Of a DNA stretch of 64,000 nucleotides, positions 26,897-40,000 are shown one piece after another (positions within the stretch are counted from its first letter, which is position 1; every line of letters starts with the position of its first letter). The DNA comes from Stercorarius parasiticus (Eukaryota > Chordata > Aves > Charadriiformes > Stercorariidae), in NCBI GenBank assembly GCA_013396915.1, contig VWZL01000024.1:125655-189654 (forward strand), read 5' to 3'. A program made the translations under genes and the position numbers. The notes beneath the pieces are model-generated. The model worked only from the letters and a program-made list of their open reading frames with translations, was not told the origin of the DNA and made no database searches.

Positions 26897-28044
26897 TTAT
26901 GTGTCCACATTACAGCTATCTGTTTCAGCAATACCATCATAAAATAAAGGGAGAGATATGGAAGATGTAGTCCGTGATTTATCTAGCTTCCTACCACTAT
27001 TTTCATTAAGCATTGATTCAATAAGACTTTCCTTCTCGTGTGTTTCTTCAAAGACAGCACTGTGATAATGTTTATGACGGTATAAGAAAGATTTATTTTT
27101 AAAAGAACGCTGCATCAAATACCTCCTGAAGGCCCTTTGAATAATAAGAGCTGATACTTCTTCTTGTTTTCTTTTAAGGGTAGTAGTAATTGGCTTGTAA
27201 GAAACTTTAGATGGATTGGTAGCTATAAATTTTTCTTCTATATGTAATTCAAGACCATCCAAGTTTCCATATTCTCCCAAGACCCTTTTAGTGAAAGCAA
27301 GCAAGATATCCAAACAGTGGATCTTATCTCCACTAACTATAGGGAGGTCCATGGATATGAGCTGAATCTTATTTGGCTTTGGAATGCGTAAGGGTTCTGC
27401 CAGAGCATCTGCAAAGTCTGAAAGAGCAGAATATTCAATAAACTGTGTTGCCTGAGGATCAAATTTTCCCCAGGTCTCATAAAACATGTCAAAGTCATCC
27501 TCACAAAGAGGATCTGTGCTTTCTTCAGTGGCAACACTGAAGTTCTCTAAAATGACAGCTATGTACATATTTACAACAATGAGAAATGATACAATGACAT
27601 AGCTTACAAAAAATAAAATACCAACCCCCTTATTTGTGCAATTTCTTTTCTGTTCACGTGTTAAATTTAAGTTGGGAGCACATGAACCAGATCCTTTTAA
27701 CAGAGGGACCAAAAGACTATCCCAACCAGCTGATGTTGTAATTTGGAAAAGACAGAGCATGCTACCATCAAAGGTTTGAAAGTTGAAAAGGTTATCAATC
27801 CCTCCTTCCCAGCCAAGACAGGCAAAGTTTGTCATGCCCACAATGGCATAGATGAACATAACCAGAAAAAGCAAAAGACCGATGTTGAACAGTGCCGGGA
27901 GAGACATCAGTAATGCAAAAAGAAGAGTTCGAATTCCTCTAGCTTTTCGAATTAATCTCAGGATTCGGCCAATTCGTGCCAAACGAAAAATTCTCAAAAG
28001 TGTAGGAGAAATAAACCTTTGAAAGCCTTCAGAAAGTCCAACAC
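26897..28044 (-). CDS. SCN11A: SCN11A terminal coding exon 26 (domain IV S4-S6 and C-terminus)
   Basis: 1148 bp including TAA. Acceptor AATTTCAAAG. It encodes S4 ([20 protein letters not shown]), the S4-S5 linker [12 protein letters not shown], the pore [13 protein letters not shown] (Ala of DEKA, then outer Asp) and S6. The EF-hand-like region begins [11 protein letters not shown] and includes [14 protein letters not shown]. The IQ motif for calmodulin is [15 protein letters not shown]. The C-terminus ends CNVDT. Near the end, PLFYD stands where SCN5A has a PPSY motif. Confidence 0.96.
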
Positions 28045-31000
28045 CTTTGAAATTAGAAAGAAAAAAAAGATGTTGTCATGCCATATAAGTGAAATTCCCT
28101 ATTTATGTCCATTTTGTTATATTCTATGCTTCAGGTGTTGAAAGTAACATCGATCATATTACATCATTTTGAACAAAAACATTACCATCAATAATGCAAC
28201 TGCTTACAAAAGAGCTGAGGAAAAGAAAGACAAATTGTAGTATCTCTAAATATTAAAGAGGTATCAAGATTATGGATATTTTGGAAACTGTATTCTCTTG
28301 GATTTCTCTAGTTCAGGGGATGAAATTACACATTGCTCAAGTACTTAAAAAAATCTTTTTAAATCCATTCAGCCCCTGTGCCAGAAGCTATGGGGCTTGT
28401 CTCCTAGCTGGTGTCCGATTGCTGCTTCTTTTACAAGCATAAGCCACGTGCTAACTGTGAGACTTCCGTTAACACTTGGTACTTGAATGACATTAGAGAA
28501 GAGCAAGAAGAAAATATAGGAAAACTGTCTTTCATTATTTGTCCTTCATCACACTTCATCCTATGACCTGCTATTAGAGTACTGAGTACCTTCAGCAATA
28601 CATTAGTAATGTAAATGATTGCAAACAGAAGGCTTAAGAAGTCAGCATTTTTCTGGGTTGCATGCGATAGCAAAGGGGTACTGTGTTTAGGGATGAAGCA
28701 GGGAACTCAGATCAGTTTTTCTTTCCTGTCCTTTATTCTACGACTTAGCCTGAGCCCCAGTAGGAAGCACAGACTACATAAACTGTACAATAAACTAAAG
28801 CTATATATGACCCTTCTTAGAGGAAACAAAAAGCATCTAACCTTACTTGAAAAGCAAAACAAAAACCAAGACAGTTTTAACAAGGCTTTTCACAGTCACA
28901 AATAGTGGCCTAGATTGAGAATGGTGCTGAGAAATTAAATTTTCCTGAGCTTTCTAAATCACCCCTCAGGATCTGTCTTATTAAAAGAAAGTCCTGGGAA
29001 ATGAAATAAATCTTTCCCATTTTTCATACAAATGTATTCTTAACCTGAATTTACTTTTACTGTGAAAACAACAGTTAATGTGATTACCTGTAAATCAAAA
29101 GCATAAAAACATTAAGACAACAGTTCAAGTACAATAACTTAGAAGAGATGTTACTGCATTGTTAATTAATCAATAAAACTCACACTTTAAAAAAAATAAA
29201 TTGAAAACTGTCCATTTACCTTTTAGTACTCTGCAAAAATATAAGGGAAGACAAAAATATATCCTTTTAGAAGGAATCACTTAGCATATAGTTTGAAAAA
29301 GTACAATGGATGTGGAATTTTTTTATCAGATATATGTAACTGGTTACTTCATACTGTAATTTGGCTTTTGGTTACTTCATACTGAAATATGAAGTATTGG
29401 TAAGACACATTACCTGATCTAATAATGATTGATACTTACTAACTAGGGAAATGACCACAACAGCTAAATCAAATATGTTCCAGCCGCTGGTGAAGAAGTA
29501 ATGTCTTAGTGCTAGTATTTTGATGACACATTCTGCAGTAAATACCGCCACGAAAAAATAGTTGATTTTATTAAGAACATTCTTGATGTTCTCCTGGTTA
29601 TTTTCTGCCATCATAATGACCATATTTAGACAGATGAAGGTCACAACAGTAATGTCAAATGCTTTGTGTGATACTACATCAAACAGTAATCCTTGGAACA
29701 CATTCTGTGGAGAGAATAAGAAGAACTGCTTAATGCTACTTCTAAGACCCAGGCTACATTCAAATATTAATCAGTAATTTGTGCTCAGAAAGAGAATTTA
29801 CGAGAATCTAAATCTAACAATAAGTTTCTAGCAGCATACTTATGTGATTTCTTTATTCAAAGAAAACACTCAGTTCATGGCTAAGTGTTTTCAGGCATCA
29901 TGCAACCACATTTCCTTAGAAAAAATTATACAGCAGGAAAACGTTCAGAGTACATTGTGATTGCTCTTTTAATAGAAATACTTATTGAAGCAGACATTTT
30001 AGGATAACCAATTCTAATGAAAATATCATAAGCAAGAAAAACTCTGAATGGTTACTATGTGAAGCCAGGCCTGGAATTAAATTTAAGAAACTATAAGAAA
30101 TAAAGCATAAGATTATTTAAAAGTAAATAACAGCCATGGGGCATGTACTACTCGCTATTCATGCTCACCTGCAATAATCCGATCTAGTTGCAGAAGCAAT
30201 ATCATGCAACTTAAGTAACCAAGATCATGTTATGAATAGCAAATACTTAATAGGAACCTTTAATAAATAGGTTGTACATTTGAATAGGTGACAAATAGGC
30301 TGTAAATTTCCTTAACTAACACCCACAAAGAAAGACTGCATTAGATGGAATTAAGAAAAAGAGAGCAAAAGGTAAATACTGTATTGAATGAGGAAGATGA
30401 TGGGCTCTCACGTAAAGTTTATTTCCAGATGCTTGGCTACTGACTTTAAATATGCTTAACATCTTTATACCTTCTATCATATTCTACTTAAGATGGTCTC
30501 ACCAATGGTCTTGGGATAGGTTTTTTAGGTTTCTTGGATCCAAGTTTTTTTAGAGCATTATAGTACTTTTTCTGTTCCTCAGTCAAAAATAAATCTTTAC
30601 CACCTAAGTAAAGGGAAAGAATACTGTTGTTCAGCTGAAGTTTAAGCGGTCAGCTAAATCAACACCAGCAAGTTTGTTAAAAAAAAGTAAGTTACAGTTG
30701 TCGTGAGCGGGATCTAAGAGAGCACAGAGACAAAATGTGTCTTCACCATTTCTCCTTTCCCCTTTGTTCTTTGAAAAGACATCCTGCAAAAAGCTGATCA
30801 GGGTTCAATCACAAAAGTCCAGTCTAGGCAGTGCTCTCGACTCAGTTTCCTCAACTGTGAGAGATTTTCTGAAGTTTTACAAATGTATTTCATATTTTTA
30901 AAATGACATTAAGACTCATCAACAAGCAATATACTTTGCATTTATATTTTTGGGAAAGGTCTGAACAGAAGTATATTGCTGGGCTAGCAAGTAAATGAAG

Positions 31001-34000
31001 GATTATGAATAAGCACTTTGGGACCAAATTCTACGGGGTATTCCTGATAATGAATTTCTGGTACTTATTATCATCTACACCACCTGTATTACTTAGCAAT
31101 CACTTTGAACAGAGTATACACAAGAAGCCATTCATCGTAAAAGCATTGAATTATCAGCATTTTATAAAACAAACATGTAACAATGTTCAGGAGGGTATCT
31201 GCACTTCGAATCATTCTTGCAAGACCTCTGAAAATTAAGTTTAACTTCACTGTATGGAATCTCAATGAAAATCCCCAAGAAGCAGCAAAGAAATTAAAAA
31301 GAAAAAAATGCACACTTATGGCATGTACTGAGAAAAGAAAAAAGTGTTACATCAACATGAACTTCTAGTAGGTGTTCAGGCTCATAAGCTACTTAATGGA
31401 CATTGTTCCTGTCTGTTGGAATTATTATAACTGGGACTTTGTTATAAAAGGAAATTAAGTAAATCTTCAAAGGAGAAGAAAAGAATTCCACTCTCCTTTA
31501 GCAAAGTCTATACAACCTTTTGGGGCTTCTCTTTTCTAAAACTACCTGTGCTTTCCTCCTCATCCTCCTACTTAGAACAAATTAAGGACTTGGCATGAAA
31601 ATAGAACTTACAGGTAAATTACTAAAAGCTTTGAGGAAAAGGGGACTCCTGTTTTCAAAACTTGGTATCTAAACTTTATTTTAAATTTCTCCAGTCAAAC
31701 AGTTACCTGAAATGTTAGACATCTAGATGTCTAACTAGCATTCCCTTAATCAAACTGGGATTACAAGAGACCCTGAATTAGCTTATGTAGTACTTATCTT
31801 TTTTCTTTGTTGGTTAAAATTGCTGATAACCACTCCAATGAAAAGGTTCAGCATGAAGAAAGATCCAAAAATAATGAAAATCACAAAATACGTATACATG
31901 GCTAAGAATGCTTCAAACCGCGGCTGTTCACCTATCTGTTAAAAAAAATCAAAACAGAAAAACATTACTGGTAAAAATCAGATAATCGCAGATTTATTGT
32001 TTCCAATTTATAATAAATCTTTTTATTGCCAGGAGAGATACATTATTTCTACACATTTAAACCTTTATTTAGATGTACAAGTCGAACAACTGTCTTGATC
32101 TGTCTTGTTACTGTTTGTAGAGATAATTACAAACAAAAATATATAGCCAAATCCAGCTATAGAGAGTTCTTAAGCAACAGATAATCAGTTCCAACCAGAA
32201 GTGATACTGGGAATGCCTAGATTAGAAAAACAGCTCAGACTAAACATAACAGTGAATCACCACCCCCTTGAATGCTATCCCAGACAAGAAGCAGTTTTAA
32301 AATGCCAGCTCACTATGAACAGCCCTACAAGGAATAATCTTTTTAATTAGCAGTTATTTAACTACATTCAACAGTACAGCGCTTGAATGAATAAGAAAAA
32401 TGCAAATTAAATTATCCATAGAAAAGTTGAAGCGCACAGTACTAGTGAGAGAGTGAGAAACAACACATGGAAATGGGGAAGAAATAGGAAGGATGTCAAA
32501 TATAGGGAAGAAAACCTCCAGAAATAACTGCTAAAGATGCATGCTGTTTTAACGCTCTAGAGGCACAGCCCCTCCAAGACCTTATGCACTCTGCTTCCAA
32601 AACAGACTTGTCCAAAACTTGAAACGTCTTGCCTTTGCATTCTTGACATCCTAGCTTTTTGTGTGGTGACACTCTATTTTGACCAGTTTTCTTTTGTCTA
32701 AGTTCCAGAAATTTGGTACTCCAAGGATTATTGTTTCACTGTGTAGTTTGAAGCATTCATCCGCTTGTATTTCTGGCTTGATATTGCAAACAAAGCTGAA
32801 AAATTAATTGTATGGATAGAAAAGGAAAGAAGGGAAAAGAACTAAAATTTCATTTTAGTGACATACCTCTCGTGAATCCACTGCTGCATACATAATATCC
32901 ATCCAACCTTTAAAAGTTGCCTGAAAAAAATGCATTTTTAAGGTTATTGTAATTATTTTTAGAAATATATATTAGGTAGAACTAATATAAATGCGTTAAG
33001 AGTTGTGGAAAAGTGAGCAGTGTGCTATAAAAATGTGCATCATTGCCAAAGATCCTCTTGGAAGTATGAGTCACTGGAGTTTAGTAAAGAGGAAAAAAAG
33101 TATTTCCTGAAAAGAAAAAAAATGCCACAAATCCTGTGAAATATGTTTAACTCTTGTTAAACTGAAATTTTTGTAAATTCTCTGCTTTTTGAAAAAGCAG
33201 TAAAAGTTTCAGCTTAACTAGCAATTGTATCCCAAAAGGATCAAAACAATTTCTAAGAAAACAGCAGATGACTCCTTCCTGTGATTTTTTAGCAGCTCTG
33301 CAGAATCACAGAACATTTGGGAAGATACAGGGCAAAGAACTTAATCTAGCAAAGATACAGGGATAACCACTTTTAAAAATGCTTTTTTCTCCTTTGTTGT
33401 GGTATTAGAGAGATCAATAAATCAGCGTCCCAATACTTCATGACTTATAGAATAAAAGAAAGTATGGAAATATAAATAAACTGCATGATGCTTTTTCTTT
33501 CTCATCCATTCTGAACTAACTTTTATTTGAAGAAAATGAGAATAACTTTAAACCCAGTAACACGCAGGCTATTTCAGGCTTAGCATGTTAAAATTAAAAC
33601 AAAATTGAAAAGCCGTGAAACACAGTGCTTGATTTTAACACAAGGTTTCATATGCTAAAGTCTTCTTTAGGAGGAACTGAGCACCTTATAGATAAGAAAA
33701 ATATTTATGGAAGCTTAAAAAAATCCCCAATTTCAGTGAGATAAACAGAAGCACAGTGGTGTCCCACGGCTGGTCTGCTCAACACATTTCCTTGAAGAAA
33801 ACGAAACTGAGCATGTTTTTATAGAACTTACCACTTGGAGAAGAGCCAAGTATCCCATCGCCACATTATCAAAGTTTACATCACTATTTGTCCACACTCC
33901 ATTATAGGAAACACAATCAGTTTCGTTATTAATTACACTGATATTTCCTTCCTTGAGTTTGCATTGCCAAAATTTTTTTCCAAGTAATTTTACTCCTACA

Positions 34001-37000
34001 ATGTTAAATAGGAGCCAGAAGACAATACAGACGAGCAAAACATTCAAGATTGAGGGGATAGCTCCCAAGAGTGCATTCACAACAACCTTAAAGAAATAAA
34101 ATGAATGAAAATAATGAATTACTCACATTCAATAGAACACCTTCCCAAAAAGACACTTATTTTTCCTTCTGTGAGGAAAAAACTAAGGATAAAAGATAAA
34201 AACTAAAGATAAAAAGTAGTAGATGACAAATTTGAAGCCAGCCTTCAGTTCAACTTCATGCCTGTGTTAACATGTAATTCTGTGGTATCTATCTTGCATT
34301 TTTGAGGAAGGAAGTAAAACAGAACTATCCTTGGGAAAAAGAAACACATAAAATAAGATTAGGAATCTTTAGTAGCTACGGGATCTGAAAATCAGGTATG
34401 GGGAATGGGTTGTATGATCTGCCTTTATACAAGATCATAAATAACCCTCTCTTTTATCTTGGAGGGGCGGCTGTAAGAGAACAACAACTTGCTCTCCATA
34501 ACAAAATGAACCTCACCCAGTAACCACCCGCAACTGACTGCACAGAGTACATAAAGTAGAGAAGTTTGGTTTCCAGAAGACTGAATTGTTTTGGTCAGCA
34601 GTCTTCCTTCATTTAAGCTTGCTTGAGGACAAGGTGAATGTAAACCCATGGTGAGCCGTAAGTCTCTTCCAGAAATGGCACCAATGAAAATGGGATTCCA
34701 GCTTTTGGTGTCTGCGCTGGTGACGTCAAGGAACCTGACACGACTAGTGATGAGAACTGGATTCATGAATCTAGCACGTTGAGGCTGACAAGCAGGACCA
34801 CGCTTATTGCCAGTGGGAAATTGAGGACTATTATCTATTTCTTTTCACTATTTTTTGCCACTTTCTGGTGGGACATAATAAAACCTCTCTGCAACTGTTC
34901 CATTGCTATCGTTATGAGAAAATTCTGAGCCTTTTATCTTGTCCCTGGATAACATCCATACACTACAAACACACTATAAAGTACATTGGAAGGGACCTCT
35001 GAAGATGAGCTGTTCCAACATAGACCAAGTTGCTTGGCACCTTGTCCAGTCAAGTTCTGAATTTTTCCAAGGTTGGAGATTCAACAGCCTCTCTAGACTA
35101 TCTATTGCAACGCTATCCACCCACCCACAGAATCACAGAATGGTAGGGGTTGGAAGGGACCGCTGGAGATCATCTAGTCCAACCACCTAGAGCAGGTTGC
35201 ACAGGAACGCATCCAGGCAGGTTTTGAATGTCTCCAGAGATGGAGAATCCACCACCTCCCTGGGAAGCCTGTGCCAGGGCTCTGCCACCCTCAAAGAAGT
35301 TCCTTCTCATGTTTAGGTGGAACTTCCTACACTGTCATCTTTTTTCCCAGGTAGCTAATTGGAATATCTCCACAGCCAACTCATTCTCTCTCATTTTCTC
35401 ACTGTGGGCCTACCAGAAAACATTAGTTCCATTTCTTGCATAACCTCCCATTAAGTCGATAAAGACAACAATTAGATCCCGTATCTAACTAGATCCCAAT
35501 CAGATTCTCCCTTTAACTTTCTCTTCTCCAGACAGAATAAGCTCCATTCTCTCCACTGCTTCTCTCCAGTCCCCTGACCATCTTGGTAGCACTTTGCTGG
35601 ACACTCTCCAGTGCCCAGCATTTTTCTTACACTGTAATTTTTTCTTACACTGTAATATTTTTCTTACACTGAGGAGCCCCAAACTAGACACAATACTCCA
35701 GCTTCAGTCTCACAGGCACCAAAACCAGAAGAGTGAATTGCCTCAATGTGTTAGCCAGACTCATGCCAATACAGCCCTATATGTGGTAGATCTTCTTTGT
35801 TGCTCAGCTGACTCACGGTTAATGTGCTGTCCACCCCAGGTCCTTTTCTGCAAAGCTGCTCATTTCTCCGTGGTTATTCTGGCTCAGGTGCAAGATTTTG
35901 CATTTGCTTTTGCTGAGCTTCCTGAGGTTTCTCCAGCCCTTATCTCCAGTCTGTCAAGCTCTCATTGCAGACCAGACTTGCCACCAGTGTAATAACTGCT
36001 CATCCCCAGTTCTGTATCATCTGTGAACTTGCTGAGGACTTCTACCACATTCTTCAGGGTGTTAATTACGTCATTAAGCAGTGTTGGTCCCAGGACTGAC
36101 CCCTGAGCCACTAGTAACTAGCTGCCAGTTGAACTTCATCCTGCACATTAAACCTGGCAGTTCAGCCAATTTTCTGCCTAGCTTATAGTTTATCTAACCA
36201 AACCAGACATAACCAATATCTGAGACCAGAGATGGCTCTTCCCTCCCTCAGCTATCTCATCATAGAAGACAATCGAGTTTGAGAGGCAAAAATTGCCCTT
36301 CCTAAATTATCGCTGGCTGTTTCTAACTGATTCTTTCTTGTCCTTCATGGCTTCCAGCAGGATTTGCTCCATATCCAACCCGGGGCCTGAAGTTAGTGTC
36401 TCATCATATTCTGTGATCTAACACAGGTCAGATGATTTGCATTAAACAATTGTGTACTTCTCCCCTTTAAAGATTACAGATAGTTCATTCAAAGCAGCTT
36501 TTAAAATTGAGTTAGAAGACTCCCCTCTGCTATTAAGAAAATCACACCCTATTTAAGTTCAAAAGGATTGTTATCTTTCAGATCCAGAGTGGAGAATCTG
36601 CAATGTGGCATGTAAGCCTGTATAGATAACTGTCAAGAAGAGCTGATATAAGCACAGCAGTCTAAAGAAGGGGAATTATGAAAAGGAGTTACAAAAAGTG
36701 AATAGTTTCCACTGAAGCAACGAATTAATGAATCCATTTTTTCAGGTCCCAATTTCTTGCCTCAGGCAATGAGAAAAAATTAAGAAAGGATGGTGGTCAC
36801 CACATTTCTTACGCCACGGAGATTAATAAACTACAACTTTCACAGTACAGATTTCTTCCTCATTTTACAGTCTATTTGCTGTAATAACTATATATAGTGC
36901 TTCTTTTCTATTGACAAGTAATTAAAAATGGTTCCTATTTTTTTTCAAGCATATTCATTTTTTTCAGAAGCATATTCATTTTTCCCACGTCTAAGCTCTA

Positions 37001-40000
37001 ACAAAGAATGAGTTTCAGAAAAGCACAAGTAAAAAAAAATTCTTGTTTCGTTTGTTCTACAAATTGCACTGAACATGGAAACGTGTGCCAGTGTTCACAT
37101 TACTATACATGATAATTCCTTGTGGTAGCACATTATAATTCAATTTCCTTATTTCATTAGTATTTATACATTTCTGTGAAAGTGCTATTTCAAAATAACA
37201 ACCATAAGATGTAAGTAGGCAATCTGACCCATCTTAATGCCATCAAGTCGCAAAACAGAGATTCAAGTTGTAATTTTCCCAAAAATTTCAAATGCAGCTA
37301 TTACAAAATATGCACACACACCCCCAACATCCTTACCTTTATCCCTTCAAATCGTGACAAAGCTCGTAGAGGCCTCAGTGCTCTAAGAGTCCTGAGAGAT
37401 TTCAGGGCACTCCCAGAGGAACAAAGTGATGGGTCTTCGGAAACAGGATTTAGTCCCCAGGAAACAAATGACAGCTGTATTCATTGAATCGAAACTGAGA
37501 TTAATAAGTTGTAGAGAAAATAACGTTCTATTTCTGTCAGTAGACAATCATAGGCTGAATGTTACAGTATCTTTGACCAGTAGGCCAAATGCAGAAAATA
37601 CACATTCAAAGTTATCGTCATACAATTTCACTTCACTCTTTCCTAATATTTTTCAAATAATGGAATTCTTTGCTTCTAATTTGAAACACTTTTTTCCTTT
37701 TTTCTTTTTTTTTTAAAAAAAGTTCACATCATAGTATTTTAGAATGCTAGTATAACAACCAAACTGGTAACTACGTGTTTATTCATAATCAGATTTTACA
37801 TGCAATTGTCTACATAGAAAATATCGAAATTCAAAATGTAAGACAAGCTGAACATAATACTTACACATACAATGATGAAGTCAAGCCAACACCAGGCATT
37901 TGTGAAATAACTGTGCAAACCATAAGCTACCCATTTCAGAAGCATCTCCATAAAAAAGACATAGGTAAATATTATATCAGCATACTCCAGGAGCTTTTTC
38001 ACATTTTTTCTCTCATGCAGGTGAATATCTTCAAATGCCTGGAATTTTAGAATGCAGTTTTAAAACAGTTTAGTAGTTTTATGGAAAATTATTTTTAAAC
38101 TGCACAAGACACACAGTTTGGCTTATTATATTTCATATTAAATTATAAGCAATCACCACTTAAGTTTTATACTTGGAAGTAAAAACCTAAATTGTAAAAT
38201 AAGTACTGTCTCATTTTCAGGTTGACTGAAAAATTCCATACTTTCAGTTGTTTACGCTCAACACTTCTTCAAAAAACATCTGATGAGGATCAATTATGGA
38301 TAGCAAAAATCTTGGCTTCCCAAGTTAGTGGGATAATTTTGAAGGTGCTGGTGTAAAATTCTTCATAATAAAGATTGAATTAAACACATTAACCACTGTC
38401 TTTCAGAACTAGACTTTCCAAAGGAGTCATCTTTAGTCAGCCTGCAGAGTAGTAGTACAGATATGAAAAAATATGACAAACACCTTACCTGGAACTGTTA
38501 ATTCCTGAAGTTTCACACTTCACCTAAATCCTGACATTACTTTAATGTCAGTAAGGATTTAGGAAGATATTATATCGATTGCTGTGGTTTACATCATTGT
38601 TCACTTGTGTCACTTTGCTGCCTTGCTAATTTATTTTAAGTTTTTGATAAATTTACTTACAATTCCTTTTAACATCTGTATCATTTCCTCACCAAGCCTC
38701 TGGCAATGTCTTTATTCTTCCTCTCATTCATTTCTCCCCTACCTTATAGCTCCACCTCCACTTCATTTCTCTTTTGCTGCCAACATTTCTAATGATTTAT
38801 CCATCCACTTTTAGCACCACTATTTCCCCCTTACAAATCCACGTCTGTCATTACTTTTACTTAAAATTTTTCACTTATGTAGATACATCAGACGCCACCC
38901 TGTACACAGTCCTTCCAAAAACCTACAATTCCTAGATATAAATTACTCCATCTCCTCTTGTCTCCCTCTTTTTAACTCTGTCTCAAGAGCTCAGTGTGTC
39001 TCCAGAGCACATCAGAGCATTTAACCAACAACTTCCCTTTCTCTTATCCTCATTCAATTCTGTGTCTCCTTCTCTGACATTGTCTCTGCCGCTGCTAACT
39101 TTCTGTCTTATTTCTTGCCATGAGACGACTAAAAAAGTTGAAATGCAAAGTTTAAGAGTGGTTGTCTCAAGAGGAATACACCATCTCACATCCTTGGGAT
39201 GTCGTAACACAACATCTTTATTTTACAGAAGAGCAAACGAAGTGTAGAGACACCAATTCATTTGCCCAAAGTCACATGGCTGTAGTCTGTGACAAAGGTC
39301 AGGAACCATACAGAGGGTGTCAAAGCTTTAATCCATATCCAGTTTCAATCTATATCAGCTCTGCACTTAACAGCTCCTTATCTGACTGTGAAATCTCCTA
39401 TTCTGCTACTATTTTTTAATAAGCTCATTAAGAGTCAACACTCTCTAAGGAAATAGCAGGCTCTGTTACACAGGAGAATGACCCAGATGGTCCACAGACC
39501 TTTAGTCCAGAGGAGCACAGTAGCAAAGATACCTCAACGGTTTTGCAAGGATTAGCTCAGCTACATATCATATCATATCATAGAATGGTTTTCATACTAG
39601 TTGGTTATGTTCCTTCTGCACTATATAATGTTTTATTTAACAGATTACTTTCAGGAGACTTAGTGAATATGTAGAAATGGATATGATCAGACTAGCAATG
39701 AAACGTCATCTACCGGTTTGCAGCCACCTTCACTTTTAGATTCTGATCATCTTAACGTTTGGATGATTTTACATCTAAATTTTTACTGAGCAGTTAGTCT
39801 GCTTTACAAATTTAGAGTACTTTTATTTTTTTAAGCTCTCCTATGTAATTTCAGACTCTGGTTTAGCCTCTTAATTAAGCACACAAGTGTGCGAAGAACT
39901 TTGTTCCATGAAGAACTATGGAGAAAACTATGATTCCATATATTTAAATATCTTATCCAAGTAGGGGAGAGCCTTATAACTTCTCAGGGATACATTTATT

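Larger units (their letters stand above)
34087..37336 (-). other. SCN11A intron 20, rich in CR1 debris
   Basis: Largest SCN11A intron in the window (3.25 kb). Its extra length is mainly the nested CR1 cluster at 34972-36120. The remainder is AT-rich without exons. Confidence 0.85.

Noticed and set aside
30503..30607. Reading the exon 24 acceptor as a normal AG (CTTACTTAG) two codons in
   Set aside because: This would drop the conserved Leu-Gly start and give a 101-bp exon out of phase with exon 23; the AC acceptor with the ATAAGT donor restores family lengths.
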